In this document: positions 1 through 8,618 of the stretch, one piece after another | Layout of the letters: every line of letters begins with the position of its first letter | Position numbering within the stretch: the first letter of the stretch is position 1 | NCBI GenBank assembly: GCA_038522635.1 | Contig: JBCBJZ010000063.1 | Coordinates: forward strand, 1-19,485 | Source: JBCBJZ01 sp038522635 | Lineage (GTDB): Bacteria; Pseudomonadota; Alphaproteobacteria; Rhizobiales; Hyphomicrobiaceae | Direction: 5' to 3' | DNA length: 19,485 bases | Notes under the pieces: model-generated | Database searches by the model: none | Told to the model about the DNA's origin: nothing | What the model saw: the letters and a program-made list of their open reading frames with translations, nothing else | Made by a program: the position numbers and the translations under genes

Positions 1-573
1 GTTTGGCGCCCGACCCGAAGGACGCCGCCGCGCCAAACCGCGGGGCGCTGCGGCGAGGTTAACGCCGAAACCGATCACCAGGGCGTAGGCCGGCCGGTTG
101 CCATCGCAAGCGGGCGCCCGCGAGCTTTCAGCCAGGATGCCTGCGCATTTCGCATCATGCAGCAGCAAGTCATTCGGCCACTTCAGCCGCAACGCTTGGG
201 CGAGTTCACAGGCGTGAGCCCGGCTTTGCACCGCGCACACCGCATCATGGAGCGCCACGCCAGCCAGCAAGGCGGCCTGATGCAGCACGCGCGGTTCGAT
301 CTCATCGACCACCAGCAGGCTCGCGGCAAAATTGCCGTCAAGCGAGGCCCAGCGCCGACCGCCGCGGCCACGGCCCGCCGTCTGGGCATCCGCGCACACC
401 CAATGGGGGCCAGACACACCGTTCGCTGCCCGCGCGAAGGCATCGGCGTTGGTCGACACCGTGGATGTCAGGTGCTCTGCCGTGACGCCTGCGGGCAGCG
501 CGGCGAGCGATGCCCTATCGCTCTGAGCCCCCTGGCCCGTTGCGTCGCAGGCTTCGCGATCAGGCGCGCTCAA
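1..573 (-). CDS. birA: Biotin-[acetyl-CoA-carboxylase] ligase BirA, partial (3' end beyond window)
   Basis: BirA makes biotinyl-5'-AMP and transfers biotin to a lysine of the acetyl-CoA carboxylase carrier protein in the cytoplasm. The visible 191 codons hold the catalytic domain: STN at residues 40-42, the biotinyl-AMP loop QTAGRGRGGRRW at 64-75, LKWPNDLLL at 130-138 with the conserved Lys131, a GILAES segment at 145-150 and IGFGVNL at 167-173. There is no N-terminal DNA-binding domain, so this is the short, non-repressor type. I start it at a TTG (573-571) overlapping the nuoN stop as TTGA, which implies translational coupling; no ATG lies at a suitable place and the ribosome site is weak. 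birA directly after nuoN is a common alphaproteobacterial order. The last 13 or so codons before the edge stop resembling the family (see findings). The family is certain, the start moderately so. Confidence 0.88.
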   Translation of the reverse strand, partial: MSAPDREACDATGQGAQSDRASLAALPAGVTAEHLTSTVSTNADAFARAANGVSGPHWVCADAQTAGRGRGGRRWASLDGNFAASLLVVDEIEPRVLHQAALLAGVALHDAVCAVQSRAHACELAQALRLKWPNDLLLHDAKCAGILAESSRAPACDGNRPAYALVIGFGVNLAAAPRGLARRRPSGRAPN

Positions 574-2063
574 AACAAGCTCTTGGCAGCCTTCTCGGCC
601 AAGGTGACGAATTGGATCGACACCACCGGCACAAGGAACAGCGCCACCACCACAAGGCCGGACGCGCTCAGCACCACGGCTTCCTTGCCCATCATCGGTG
701 TGAACGCTTCCTTCGGCTCATCGACGAACATGATCTTGATGATCCGCAAATAGTAGACGGCACCCACCACGCTCGCGAGCACCCCGATCACCGCCAGCAC
801 GTAAAAGCCTTCCTTCATGGCGGCCGCGAACACGTAAAATTTCGCGAAGAAGCCCGCGAGCGGCGGTATCCCCATGAGCGAGAACAGCAGGATCGTGAGT
901 GCGCCGGCCATCGGGAAATTCGTCTGCGCCAGGCCGGCCAACTCGTCGATCTCTTCGACCATGCCATCGCTGCGGCGCATGGAGACGATGCAGGCGAAGG
1001 CACCAAGCGTCATCGCCAGGTAGACCGCCATATAGATCAAGACGCCCCGTGTGCCCTCTTCGCTGACCGCCACCAGACCGACGAGCGCAAAACCCATGTG
1101 CGCGATCGACGAATAGGCCATCAGCCGCTTGATGTTGGTTTGCCCGATGGCCGCGAACGACCCCAGCACCATGGAAGCGGCCGCCAACATCCAGATGATC
1201 TGCTGCCACTGACTGGCGATGCCGGGCACCGCGCCTTCGACGAAGCGGATCAGCAGCGCCATCGCTGCAACCTTGGGCGCCGCTGCAAAGAACGCGGTCA
1301 CCGGTGTCGGTGCGCCTTCGTAAACGTCGGGCGTCCACATGTGGAAGGGTACGGCCGAAATCTTGAACGCAAGACCGACCAGCAGGAACACCAAGCCGAT
1401 GATAAGCCCGACGTTTGTGGCCATCGGGTTCACCGCACCCTCAGCACCGGGGGGAGGTGCCACCGCCTGCTTGATGGCATCGAAGCTCGTCGTGCCGGTG
1501 AAGCCGTAGATGAGCGAAGCGCCATAAAGCAAAATGCCGGACGAAAGCGCGCCCAGTACGAAATACTTCAGGCCCGCCTCGCTGGAGCGCACAGCGTCCC
1601 GCCGAAAGGCTGCGACGCAGTAGAGTGCAAGGCTTTGCAGCTCAAGCGCCAGGTAGAGCGAGATGAGGTCGTTCGCCGAGATCATCAGCATCATGCCCGC
1701 AGTCGCGAACAGGATCAGGACCGCATACTCGCTCTCAAGCAGGTTTTGTTCCTTCATGAAGTTGAAGGACAGCATCAACGCGCCGATCGAGCCTGCCAGC
1801 ACCAGCAACTTCATGAAGCGGCCGAAATCGTCCACCACCAGGTCGCTGCCGAAGAGCCGTACCGCTGCCGCATCGCCCTGCATGAAGACGAGTGCTGCCG
1901 CCACCGCCATCGCGATGATCGTCAGCCAGCTCACCAGCTCCCCGCGTCGCGCCGCATTGCGCCCGCTAACGCCGATCAACAGCAACACGATCGCGCTCAA
2001 CAGCAGCACGATCTCCGGCAGCAACGGCGCGTAGGGACCAAGGATTGCAGACATGGCTTCCAT
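570..2063 (-). CDS. nuoN: NADH-quinone oxidoreductase subunit N
   Basis: NuoN is one of the three antiporter-like, proton-translocating subunits of the complex I membrane arm. The 497-residue product is hydrophobic throughout, with about 14 predicted helices, the usual size. Charged residues expected in the proton channel are present: Glu141 in the LYLALELQSLALY segment, Lys234 in LAFKISAVPFHMWTPDVYEG, and Lys264 in the following helix. A TPDVYEGAPTPVTAF motif near residues 244-258 is typical of NuoN. An alternative start is the Met at codon 4 (position 2054), preceded by GGAAG. It follows nuoM after 24 bases, and its stop overlaps the likely birA start. It is the last complex I gene of the cluster. 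Confidence 0.97.
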   Translation of the reverse strand: MEAMSAILGPYAPLLPEIVLLLSAIVLLLIGVSGRNAARRGELVSWLTIIAMAVAAALVFMQGDAAAVRLFGSDLVVDDFGRFMKLLVLAGSIGALMLSFNFMKEQNLLESEYAVLILFATAGMMLMISANDLISLYLALELQSLALYCVAAFRRDAVRSSEAGLKYFVLGALSSGILLYGASLIYGFTGTTSFDAIKQAVAPPPGAEGAVNPMATNVGLIIGLVFLLVGLAFKISAVPFHMWTPDVYEGAPTPVTAFFAAAPKVAAMALLIRFVEGAVPGIASQWQQIIWMLAAASMVLGSFAAIGQTNIKRLMAYSSIAHMGFALVGLVAVSEEGTRGVLIYMAVYLAMTLGAFACIVSMRRSDGMVEEIDELAGLAQTNFPMAGALTILLFSLMGIPPLAGFFAKFYVFAAAMKEGFYVLAVIGVLASVVGAVYYLRIIKIMFVDEPKEAFTPMMGKEAVVLSASGLVVVALFLVPVVSIQFVTLAEKAAKSLF

Positions 2064-2087
2064 CGTCTTTCGTTAAACGGAGTGGCG

Positions 2088-3602
2088 CTATCGCCCGGTC
2101 AGAACCGCGCTGGCCGCTTGGGCCGCGCGCGTTGCCGTCTCGTAGTCGGTAATGAGCTTCTTGACCGAGACCGCGGTCACATCGAGCAGGGGCGCGGGAT
2201 AAACGCCGAACAGGATCGTCAGGATCACCAGCGGCGCGATTACCACGATCTCCCGCGGGGTCATGTCCTTGATGGTGCGCAAGGCCGGCTTTTCAAGCAC
2301 GCCGAAGACCACGCGGCGATAGAGCCATAGCGCGTAGCAGGCCGAAAGGATGACGCCGAACATCGCGAAGAACGCCACCGAGGTGTTGGCCTGGAACGCG
2401 CCCACCAACGTCAGGAATTCGCCAACGAAGCCCGACGTCCCCGGCAGGCCCACATTCGCCATCGTGAACAGCATCAAACAGAACGCGTAGATCGGCATGC
2501 GGTGCACGAGCCCACCGTAGGCCGCGATCTCGCGCGTGTGCATGCGGTCGTAGACGACGCCCACGCATAGGAACAACGCCGACGAGATCAAGCCGTGCGA
2601 GATCATCTGGAAGATGCCGCCTTCGACGCCCTGCGCGGTGACCGTGAAGATGCCCATCGTCACGAAGCCCATGTGGGCGACCGACGAATAAGCGATCAGC
2701 TTTTTGATGTCTTCCTGCACCAACGCGACGAGCGAGGTGTAGATGATCGCCACCACCGAAAGCGTGAAGACCAGCGGCGCCAGGTCCTGGCTCGCCAGCG
2801 GGAACATCGGCAAGGAAAACCGCAAGAAGCCGTAGCCGCCCATTTTCAGCAGGATGCCTGCCAGGATCACGGACCCGGCCGTCGGCGCTTCCACATGCGC
2901 GTCAGGCAGCCACGTGTGCACCGGCCACATCGGCATCTTGACGGCGAAGGAGGCAAAAAACGCCAGCCACAGCCACCACTGCATCTCAGCGGAGAACTTA
3001 TGGTTCATCAGCGTCGGGATGTCGGTGGTGCCAGCCTCCCAGTACATGACGAGCATGGCCAGCAACATCAGCACCGAGCCGATGAGCGTGTAGAGGAAGA
3101 ACTTGAAGCTCGCGTAGACGCGGCGCTTGCCACCCCACACCCCGATGATCAGGAACATCGGGATCAGACCGCCCTCGAAGAACAGGTAGAAGAGCACCAG
3201 ATCGAGCGCGCAGAACACGCCGATCATCAGCGTCTCAAGAACCAGAAACGCGATCATGTACTCTTTGACGCGGTTCTCGATCGCCTCCCAGCTCGCCAGG
3301 ATACAAAGCGGCATCAGGAACGTCGTGAGGATCACGAACAGCATCGAGATGCCGTCGACCCCCATCTTGTAGTTGATGCCGTTGCCGAGCCAGGCCGCCT
3401 CTTCGACGAATTGGAAGGTCGCGATCGAGCGGTCGAAGTTGATCCAGATCAACAGCGACACCGCGAAAGTGGCGAGCGTGGTCCACAGCGCAACCCAGCG
3501 CGCATTGCGTTTCGCCTCCGGGTTGACGCCCAGCAGGATGAAGGCTGCCCCCACCAGCGGCAGGAAGGTGACGATCGAAAGGATCGGCCAATTGATGGTC
3601 AT
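2088..3602 (-). CDS. nuoM: NADH-quinone oxidoreductase subunit M
   Basis: NuoM is the central antiporter-like subunit of the proton-pumping membrane arm. The 504-residue product has about 14 transmembrane helices. Channel residues of the family are visible: Glu143 in LFYLFFEGGLIPMFLIIG, Lys222 in FAVKMPMWPVHTWLPDAHVE, and Lys253 in ILLKMGGYGFLRF. I chose the ATG at 3602 because it overlaps the nuoL stop as ATGA and has GGGAGG about nine bases upstream; the in-frame ATG at 3632 would add ten non-conserved basic residues and overlap nuoL further. Coupling to nuoL fits equal production of the two subunits, which sit together at the distal end of the membrane arm. Confidence 0.97.
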   Translation of the reverse strand: MTINWPILSIVTFLPLVGAAFILLGVNPEAKRNARWVALWTTLATFAVSLLIWINFDRSIATFQFVEEAAWLGNGINYKMGVDGISMLFVILTTFLMPLCILASWEAIENRVKEYMIAFLVLETLMIGVFCALDLVLFYLFFEGGLIPMFLIIGVWGGKRRVYASFKFFLYTLIGSVLMLLAMLVMYWEAGTTDIPTLMNHKFSAEMQWWLWLAFFASFAVKMPMWPVHTWLPDAHVEAPTAGSVILAGILLKMGGYGFLRFSLPMFPLASQDLAPLVFTLSVVAIIYTSLVALVQEDIKKLIAYSSVAHMGFVTMGIFTVTAQGVEGGIFQMISHGLISSALFLCVGVVYDRMHTREIAAYGGLVHRMPIYAFCLMLFTMANVGLPGTSGFVGEFLTLVGAFQANTSVAFFAMFGVILSACYALWLYRRVVFGVLEKPALRTIKDMTPREIVVIAPLVILTILFGVYPAPLLDVTAVSVKKLITDYETATRAAQAASAVLTGR

Positions 3603-5545
3603 CGCGCGACGCCTCCCGTCCAGAAGACCCACGAGATGATCACCGCCAAGCCGATGAGCATCGCAAACGCGTAGTGGTAGACGTAGCCCGTTTGCAGCCG
3701 CACCACGCGTCCCGTCACGTCGAGCACGCGGGCAGCGATCCCGTCGGGACCAACCCCATCGATGATGCGCCCATCACCGGTGCGCCAGAGCACGCGGCCG
3801 ATCGCTTGGGCCGGACGCACGAACAGCGCATCGTAGAGTTCGTCGATGTACCACTTGTTGAGCAGGAAGAGGTAGAGCGGCCGGAACGCCTTTGCCGTCG
3901 CCGAAGGCAGCGTGGGCACGGCGATGTAATAGACGTAAGCCAGCGCCAGCCCGATCACCATGGCGATCGACGGCGCAAGCACCACCAATTCCGGCACCTT
4001 CTTCAGCTTGGTCATGATGTCATTGGCAGGATCAGCGATGGACGTGCCCCAGAACGTCTTGTGCTCCGCCCCGATGAAGTAGGGGTAGAAGAGCGCGCCC
4101 GCGACCAACGCGCCAACCGCAAGCACGGCCAGCGGCACCAGCATCACCGGTGGGCTTTCATGCGCCTTCTTGAACGTATCGGGATCAGCGCGCGTCTTGC
4201 CGTGGAAGGTCATGAACATCAGCCGCCAGGAGTAGAATGACGTCATCAGGGCGGCGAGCGTCAGCAGCCAGAACGCGTAGTGGTTGGAGGTCTGCGCGGC
4301 GTAGGCCGCTTCAACGATCGCGTCCTTTGAATAATAGCCGGCCGTACCGATCACATGCGGGATGCCGACGCCGGTGAGCGCCAGCGTGCCGATCAACATG
4401 AAGATCCACGTGTAGCGGATCTTCGGCGCCAGCCCGCCCATCCGCCGCATGTCCTGCTCATCGTGCAACGCATGGATCACCGCGCCTGCGCCCAAGAAAA
4501 GCAGCGCCTTGAAAAACGCGTGCGTGAACAGGTGGAACACGCCTGCCGCATAGGCCCCCACGCCGCACGCGGCGAACATGTAGCCCAACTGCGAGCACGT
4601 CGAATAAGCGATCACCCGTTTGATGTCGTTTTGCACCAAGCCCACGCTGGCTGCGAAGAACGCGGTGAATACGCCGACGAAGGTCACCACCTGCAGCGCG
4701 ATCGGCGATTGCTCGAACATCGGCGACAAACGCGCCACCATGAACACGCCCGCCGTCACCATGGTCGCGGCATGGATCAGCGCCGACACCGGCGTTGGCC
4801 CCTCCATCGCGTCGGGCAGCCATGTGTGCAGCAAGAACTGCGCAGACTTGCCCATCGCGCCCATGAACAGCAGCAGGCACAACGTGGTCATGACGTCGAC
4901 CTGGAAGCCCAGGAACTCAAACGTCTTGCCCACCTCCTGCGGTGATGCGGCGAACACCTGGTCAAAGCCGATCGTGTTGAAGGTCGCGAACACACCGCAA
5001 ATGCCAAGCGCAAACCCGAAGTCGCCCACGCGGTTGACCACGAACGCCTTCATCGCCGCCGCATTGGCCGATGGCTTTTGATACCAAAATCCGATCAACA
5101 GGTACGACGCGAGCCCCACACCCTCCCAGCCGAAAAAGAGCTGCAGGAAGTTATCCGCCGTCACCAACATCAACATCGCGAAGGTGAACAACGACAGGTA
5201 TGCGAAGAAGCGTGGCCGGTGCGGATCGTGGCTCATGTAGCCGATCGAGTAGACATGCACGAGCGACGAGACCGTTGTCACAACGACCAACATCACCGCG
5301 GTCAGCGTGTCGATGCGGATCGACCAGGCGACGCTCATCTCACCCGACGTGATCCAGCGCAGCAGCACGACCGAGATCTTGTCGTTCGAAAACCCGACCT
5401 GCCAGAAAACCACCCACGACAGCGCAGCTGATACGAGCAGCAGACCGCTTGTGACCAGTTCAGCGTTGCGCGCGCCCATCACGCGGCCGAAGAAGCCGGC
5501 GATCAGCGCGCCTAATAGCGGCAGGAAGACGATGGCTGTGTACAT
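3599..5545 (-). CDS. nuoL: NADH-quinone oxidoreductase subunit L
   Basis: NuoL is the most distal antiporter-like subunit of complex I and the largest membrane subunit. At 648 residues it has the antiporter core plus the C-terminal part that in the family forms the long lateral helix running along the membrane arm. Conserved channel features are present: Glu141 in FFGWEGVGLASYLLIGFWY, Lys233 in GAMGKSAQFLLHTWLPDAMEGPTPV, and His258 in the SALIHAATMVTAGVF segment. The final residues form a hydrophobic anchor (YAFAMLIGLAVIISWVFW). It starts seven bases after nuoK, with AAGGG upstream, and ends in an ATGA overlap with nuoM. No truncation or frameshift is seen. Confidence 0.98.
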   Translation of the reverse strand: MYTAIVFLPLLGALIAGFFGRVMGARNAELVTSGLLLVSAALSWVVFWQVGFSNDKISVVLLRWITSGEMSVAWSIRIDTLTAVMLVVVTTVSSLVHVYSIGYMSHDPHRPRFFAYLSLFTFAMLMLVTADNFLQLFFGWEGVGLASYLLIGFWYQKPSANAAAMKAFVVNRVGDFGFALGICGVFATFNTIGFDQVFAASPQEVGKTFEFLGFQVDVMTTLCLLLFMGAMGKSAQFLLHTWLPDAMEGPTPVSALIHAATMVTAGVFMVARLSPMFEQSPIALQVVTFVGVFTAFFAASVGLVQNDIKRVIAYSTCSQLGYMFAACGVGAYAAGVFHLFTHAFFKALLFLGAGAVIHALHDEQDMRRMGGLAPKIRYTWIFMLIGTLALTGVGIPHVIGTAGYYSKDAIVEAAYAAQTSNHYAFWLLTLAALMTSFYSWRLMFMTFHGKTRADPDTFKKAHESPPVMLVPLAVLAVGALVAGALFYPYFIGAEHKTFWGTSIADPANDIMTKLKKVPELVVLAPSIAMVIGLALAYVYYIAVPTLPSATAKAFRPLYLFLLNKWYIDELYDALFVRPAQAIGRVLWRTGDGRIIDGVGPDGIAARVLDVTGRVVRLQTGYVYHYAFAMLIGLAVIISWVFWTGGVAR

Positions 5546-5552
5546 GGCGCGA

Positions 5553-5861
5553 TCAGCCCTTCATCACGTTGATGTCTTCAACCGCGATCGAGCCGCGGTT
5601 GCGGAAATAGGTGACGATGATGGCGAGGCCGACGGCGGCTTCAGCGGCCGCAACCGTGAGGATCATCAGCGCGAAGACCTGACCCGATAGATCGTTCAGA
5701 TGCGCGCTGAACGCGACCAAGTTGATGTTGACGGCAAGCAACATCAGCTCGATCGACATCAAGATGACGATCACGTTTTTGCGGTTCAGGAAGATTCCGA
5801 ACACGCCGATCGTGAACAGGATCGCCGCCAGCGTGAGGTAGTGTCCAAGGCCAATTGACAT
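5553..5861 (-). CDS. nuoK: NADH-quinone oxidoreductase subunit K
   Basis: NuoK is a small three-helix subunit of the complex I membrane arm, related to MrpC-type antiporter subunits, and carries intramembrane glutamates needed for coupling. The product is 102 residues, the normal length. Helix 1 is about residues 5-25 and helix 2 about 30-52, with Glu38 in VILMSIELMLLAVNINLVAF. Helix 3 is about 60-85, with Glu74 in LTVAAAEAAVGLAI. These two correspond to the essential Glu36 and Glu72 of the E. coli protein. It lies 66 bases after nuoJ and 7 bases before nuoL. The ribosome site ahead of the ATG is weak (AGCAG). Confidence 0.98.
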   Translation of the reverse strand: MSIGLGHYLTLAAILFTIGVFGIFLNRKNVIVILMSIELMLLAVNINLVAFSAHLNDLSGQVFALMILTVAAAEAAVGLAIIVTYFRNRGSIAVEDINVMKG

Positions 5862-5927
5862 GGTGCTGCTTTCGCTTGTCCTGGTAGCAGATCGAGCGCG
5901 ATGGCGCCGCGCTCGCCGTCCGCCTCT

Positions 5928-6575
5928 TTATTCGCCGGGCTGGGTCTTGGTCACGGGGAACACCGCACCGCCGCTTGGCACGTCCACCACATCGACCGCT
6001 TCGGCCGGGTTGCGCGCCACTTGCGCGGCCACCGACTGGCGTTTGGCGACTTGACGTTCACGCAAGGTCAGCACGATCGCCCCGACCATCGCTACCAGCA
6101 GCACCAGGCCCGCCAGTTCGAAAAAGTAAACGTGCTCGGTGTAGAGCACGCGCCCGATCGCTTCGGTGTTCGTGAGCGTTTCAGTGCCGGGCCTCGTGAT
6201 CGCCGGCGCGCCAACCGGCGGGGCGACCTTCGCGGACCAGTAGTAGATCATCGCCAACAACTCGCCGACGATGACGAGGCCGATCAACACACCGATCCAC
6301 GCGTTCTCAACGAAACCTGCGCGCAGCGAGGCGAAATCGACGTCCAGCATCATCACGACGAACAAGAACAGCACGGCCACGGCGCCGACGTAGACGACGA
6401 TCAGGATGAGCGCCAGAAACTCCGCGCCCTGCAGTACGAACAGCCCCGCCGCATTGAAGAACGAGAAGATCAGAAACAGGACGGCATGCACCGGGTTGCG
6501 CGCCGTGATCACCATGAACGCGGACGCGATGAGCAAGCTTGCAAACAGGTAGAAAAAGAAGGCCGTCAGGTCCAT
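5928..6575 (-). CDS. nuoJ: NADH-quinone oxidoreductase subunit J
   Basis: NuoJ is a five-helix membrane subunit at the junction between the quinone module and the pumping modules. The 215-residue product shows ARNPVHAVL at residues 25-33 and the very conserved helix-3 stretch YVGAVAVLFLFVVMML at 62-77, the helix that changes shape during turnover in solved structures. After the last helix (about residues 147-166) there is a hydrophilic tail of roughly 45 residues, ending in VTKTQPGE, that is not part of the conserved core. I start it at the ATG at 6575, which gives the family's short N-terminus; the frame is open upstream to 6686 but those residues are not membrane-like. The gap from nuoI is 125 bases, with nothing recognisable in it. 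Confidence 0.96.
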   Translation of the reverse strand: MDLTAFFFYLFASLLIASAFMVITARNPVHAVLFLIFSFFNAAGLFVLQGAEFLALILIVVYVGAVAVLFLFVVMMLDVDFASLRAGFVENAWIGVLIGLVIVGELLAMIYYWSAKVAPPVGAPAITRPGTETLTNTEAIGRVLYTEHVYFFELAGLVLLVAMVGAIVLTLRERQVAKRQSVAAQVARNPAEAVDVVDVPSGGAVFPVTKTQPGE

Positions 6576-6700
6576 CGTCGATCCGCCGTCTCGTTCGCAC
6601 CGGGCGGCCCGCGTTTCAGGGCCAGATGGTGCCGAAGTGTGTTCAGACGCTTGTGTAAACGTGAGTAGGTTGTGATCCGCGGCCAACGAAGGGGCGCGTG

Positions 6701-7189
6701 TCAGCGATAGGGCGCGTCCTTTGCAAGCCGCGCCGCGATCTCACGCTCCCAGCGATCACCGTTCTCCAGCAACCGCTCCTTCGAATAGTAGAGTTCTTCG
6801 CGCGTCTCAGTGGCGAACTCGAAGTTTGGCCCCTCGACGATCGCATCCACCGGACACGCTTCCTGGCACAGCCCACAATAGATGCACTTCACCATATCGA
6901 TGTCGTAGCGCGTGGTGCGGCGCGTCCCATCGTTACGGCGTGGCCCGGCTTCGATGGTGATCGCTTGCGCTGGACAAACCGCCTCACACAGTTTGCAGGC
7001 GATGCAGCGCTCTTCCCCGTTGGGATAGCGGCGCAGCGCATGTTCACCGCGAAAGCGCGGGCTGATCGGCCCCTTCTCGAAGGGATACATCAGCGTCGCC
7101 TTCGGCTTGAAGAAGTACCGCATCGTCAGGAAAAATGCCGATACGAACTCGGTCAGGAACAGCGCCTTGATCGATTGTCCAACGCCCAT
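6701..7189 (-). CDS. nuoI: NADH-quinone oxidoreductase subunit I (8Fe ferredoxin-like)
   Basis: NuoI carries the N6a and N6b [4Fe-4S] clusters that pass electrons from NuoG towards NuoB. The 162-residue product has two complete ligand sets: Cys62, 65, 68, 72 in RCIACKLCEAVCP and Cys102, 105, 108, 112 in KCIYCGLCQEACP. The N-terminal 30 residues form the amphipathic and membrane-associated helices that anchor the protein to NuoH. The start is well supported by AGGAGG ten bases upstream of the ATG. It is separated from the small membrane gene upstream by 80 bases. Length and both motifs are normal for the short alphaproteobacterial/mitochondrial (TYKY-like) form. Confidence 0.98.
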   Translation of the reverse strand: MGVGQSIKALFLTEFVSAFFLTMRYFFKPKATLMYPFEKGPISPRFRGEHALRRYPNGEERCIACKLCEAVCPAQAITIEAGPRRNDGTRRTTRYDIDMVKCIYCGLCQEACPVDAIVEGPNFEFATETREELYYSKERLLENGDRWEREIAARLAKDAPYR

Positions 7190-7269
7190 GCGTACTCTGC
7201 CTCCTGGAGCTGCCCCCCACCCTCACCGGGTGCGCGAAGCTTTGTCCTGTGTGCGGCTTGGGCGGGCGG

Positions 7270-7476
7270 TCAACCCACCACCAGCGGCGCTAAAAAATAC
7301 CCAGCGATCGCGAACACCACGATATCGATCCACGCGACTATGTTGAGCACCTTGGCCGTCTTCGCCGATGTTTCGGTACGCTGGTTCTCCACCGCCCGCG
7401 CCACGTTGCGCAAGATGAAGAAGTTGACCACGCCGAACACGAAGCCGGCCATCGCACCGTAAAGTCCAACGCTCAT
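7270..7476 (-). CDS. Small two-helix membrane protein between nuoH and nuoI
   Basis: I do not recognise a named family for this 68-residue product. It has a hydrophobic helix at about residues 4-22 (GLYGAMAGFVFGVVNFFIL), a hydrophilic stretch at 23-46 with RNVARAVENQRTETSAK, and a second helix at about 48-67 (AWIDIVVFAIAGYFLAPLVV). The start is the ATG at 7476 because AAAGGGG lies about eight bases upstream and the first helix follows at once; the frame is open to 7593 but that part overlaps nuoH out of frame. It begins only 11 bases after the nuoH stop, so it is almost surely co-transcribed and probably made with NuoH. The position suggests a membrane-arm accessory or assembly role, which is inference only. 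A two-helix protein this short could also be unrelated to complex I. Confidence 0.8.
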   Translation of the reverse strand: MSVGLYGAMAGFVFGVVNFFILRNVARAVENQRTETSAKTAKVLNIVAWIDIVVFAIAGYFLAPLVVG

Positions 7477-7487
7477 CTGATGCCCCT

Positions 7488-8558
7488 TTATGACCCGCCC
7501 GCGTTCGCAGAGGCAGTCAACTGAGGGCCATATTTCAGCACGATCGCCACCACAACGATCATCGCCAGCGACAGCGGCAAGAACACCTTCCATCCCAGCC
7601 GCATCAACTGGTCGTAGCGGTAGCGCGGCACCATCGCTTTCACCATCGCGAACATGAAGAACACGAACACGAGTTTCGCGAGGAACCAGACCACACCCGG
7701 AACCCAGGTGAACGGCACCACATCAAACGGTGGCAGCCATCCGCCCAAGAACAGGATTACGGTCAGCGCACACATCGTCGAGATGGCCACGTACTCGCCC
7801 AGCATGAACAGCAGGTAGGGCGTGGATGAATACTCAACCATGTAGCCCGCGACGAGTTCAGACTCCGCCTCCGGCAAGTCGAACGGTGGCCGGTTCGTCT
7901 CCGCCAGCGCCGAGATGAAAAACACCACAAACATCGGAAACAATGGCAACCAGAACCAATTGAACAGCCCGAAGCTACCCTTCTGAGCGTTGACGATGTC
8001 GGTCATATTGAGTGAGCCAACGCACAGCAGCACCGTGATGATCACGAAGCCGATCGAGACCTCATAAGACACCATCTGTGCAGCTGAGCGCAGCGCGCCC
8101 AAAAACGGGTACTTCGAGTTCGACGCCCAGCCACCCATGATCACGCCGTAGACACCGAGCGAAGAGATCGCGAGCACGTAGAGGATGCCGACGTTGAGAT
8201 CGGCGATCACCCACTTGCCCCAGTCGCTTTCGGAAACCGGGATCACAGCCCAGGCCGACAGCGCCAGGACCGTGGTCACGAGCGGGGCCAGCAGGAACAC
8301 CGTGCGGTCGGCGCCGGCCGGGATCACGGGCTCTTTGAAGACGAACTTGAGCAGATCGGCGAACGATTGCAGCAGACCGAACGGCCCCACGACGTTGGGC
8401 CCGCGCCGCATCTGCACGGCGGCCCATACCTTGCGGTCCATCAGCAGCAGGTAGGCGATGATCAGCAGCATGCATACGATCAGCAGCACGCTCTTGCCGA
8501 GCATCAGCGCGGCTTGCGCGCCCCAACTCGTCCACCAGATCTCAAGCGCATCCATCAT
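7488..8558 (-). CDS. nuoH: NADH-quinone oxidoreductase subunit H
   Basis: NuoH holds the membrane end of the ubiquinone channel and links it to the proton pumps. The 356-residue product has about eight or nine helices. Its hallmarks are RRGPNVVGPFGLLQ at residues 51-64 and the acidic loop ETNRPPFDLPEAESELVAGY at 220-239, which lies by the quinone cavity and contains several conserved carboxylates. The usual ERKVWA before the first motif reads DRKVWA here, a conservative change. The start is the first of two adjacent ATGs (8558, then 8555), with AAGGA upstream. It lies 60 bases after nuoG and 11 bases before the small membrane gene. Confidence 0.98.
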   Translation of the reverse strand: MMDALEIWWTSWGAQAALMLGKSVLLIVCMLLIIAYLLLMDRKVWAAVQMRRGPNVVGPFGLLQSFADLLKFVFKEPVIPAGADRTVFLLAPLVTTVLALSAWAVIPVSESDWGKWVIADLNVGILYVLAISSLGVYGVIMGGWASNSKYPFLGALRSAAQMVSYEVSIGFVIITVLLCVGSLNMTDIVNAQKGSFGLFNWFWLPLFPMFVVFFISALAETNRPPFDLPEAESELVAGYMVEYSSTPYLLFMLGEYVAISTMCALTVILFLGGWLPPFDVVPFTWVPGVVWFLAKLVFVFFMFAMVKAMVPRYRYDQLMRLGWKVFLPLSLAMIVVVAIVLKYGPQLTASANAGGS

Positions 8559-8618
8559 CGGCGATCACGTCCTTCTCGCGTCAGGCCGCCCCGAACAAGC
8601 GGTCTTCGCGCCTCGCGC

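Noticed and set aside
1..38. Inverted repeat GTTTGGCGC / GCGCCAAAC (1-9 and 30-38)
   Set aside because: It lies inside birA coding sequence and at the window edge; most likely chance in GC-rich DNA.
510..2330. Plus-strand open frame of 606 codons antisense to nuoN and nuoM
   Set aside because: Its product is dominated by His, Arg, Asp and Gln, has no domain, and lies opposite strongly conserved genes. It is a GC-rich antisense shadow.
2595..3674. Plus-strand open frame of 359 codons antisense to nuoM
   Set aside because: Same polar, repetitive composition and frame relation to the real gene as the other antisense frames; no family features.
6576..6686. N-terminal extension of nuoJ to the ATG at 6686
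   Set aside because: The added 37 residues are polar and not conserved; the first membrane helix begins right after the ATG at 6575.
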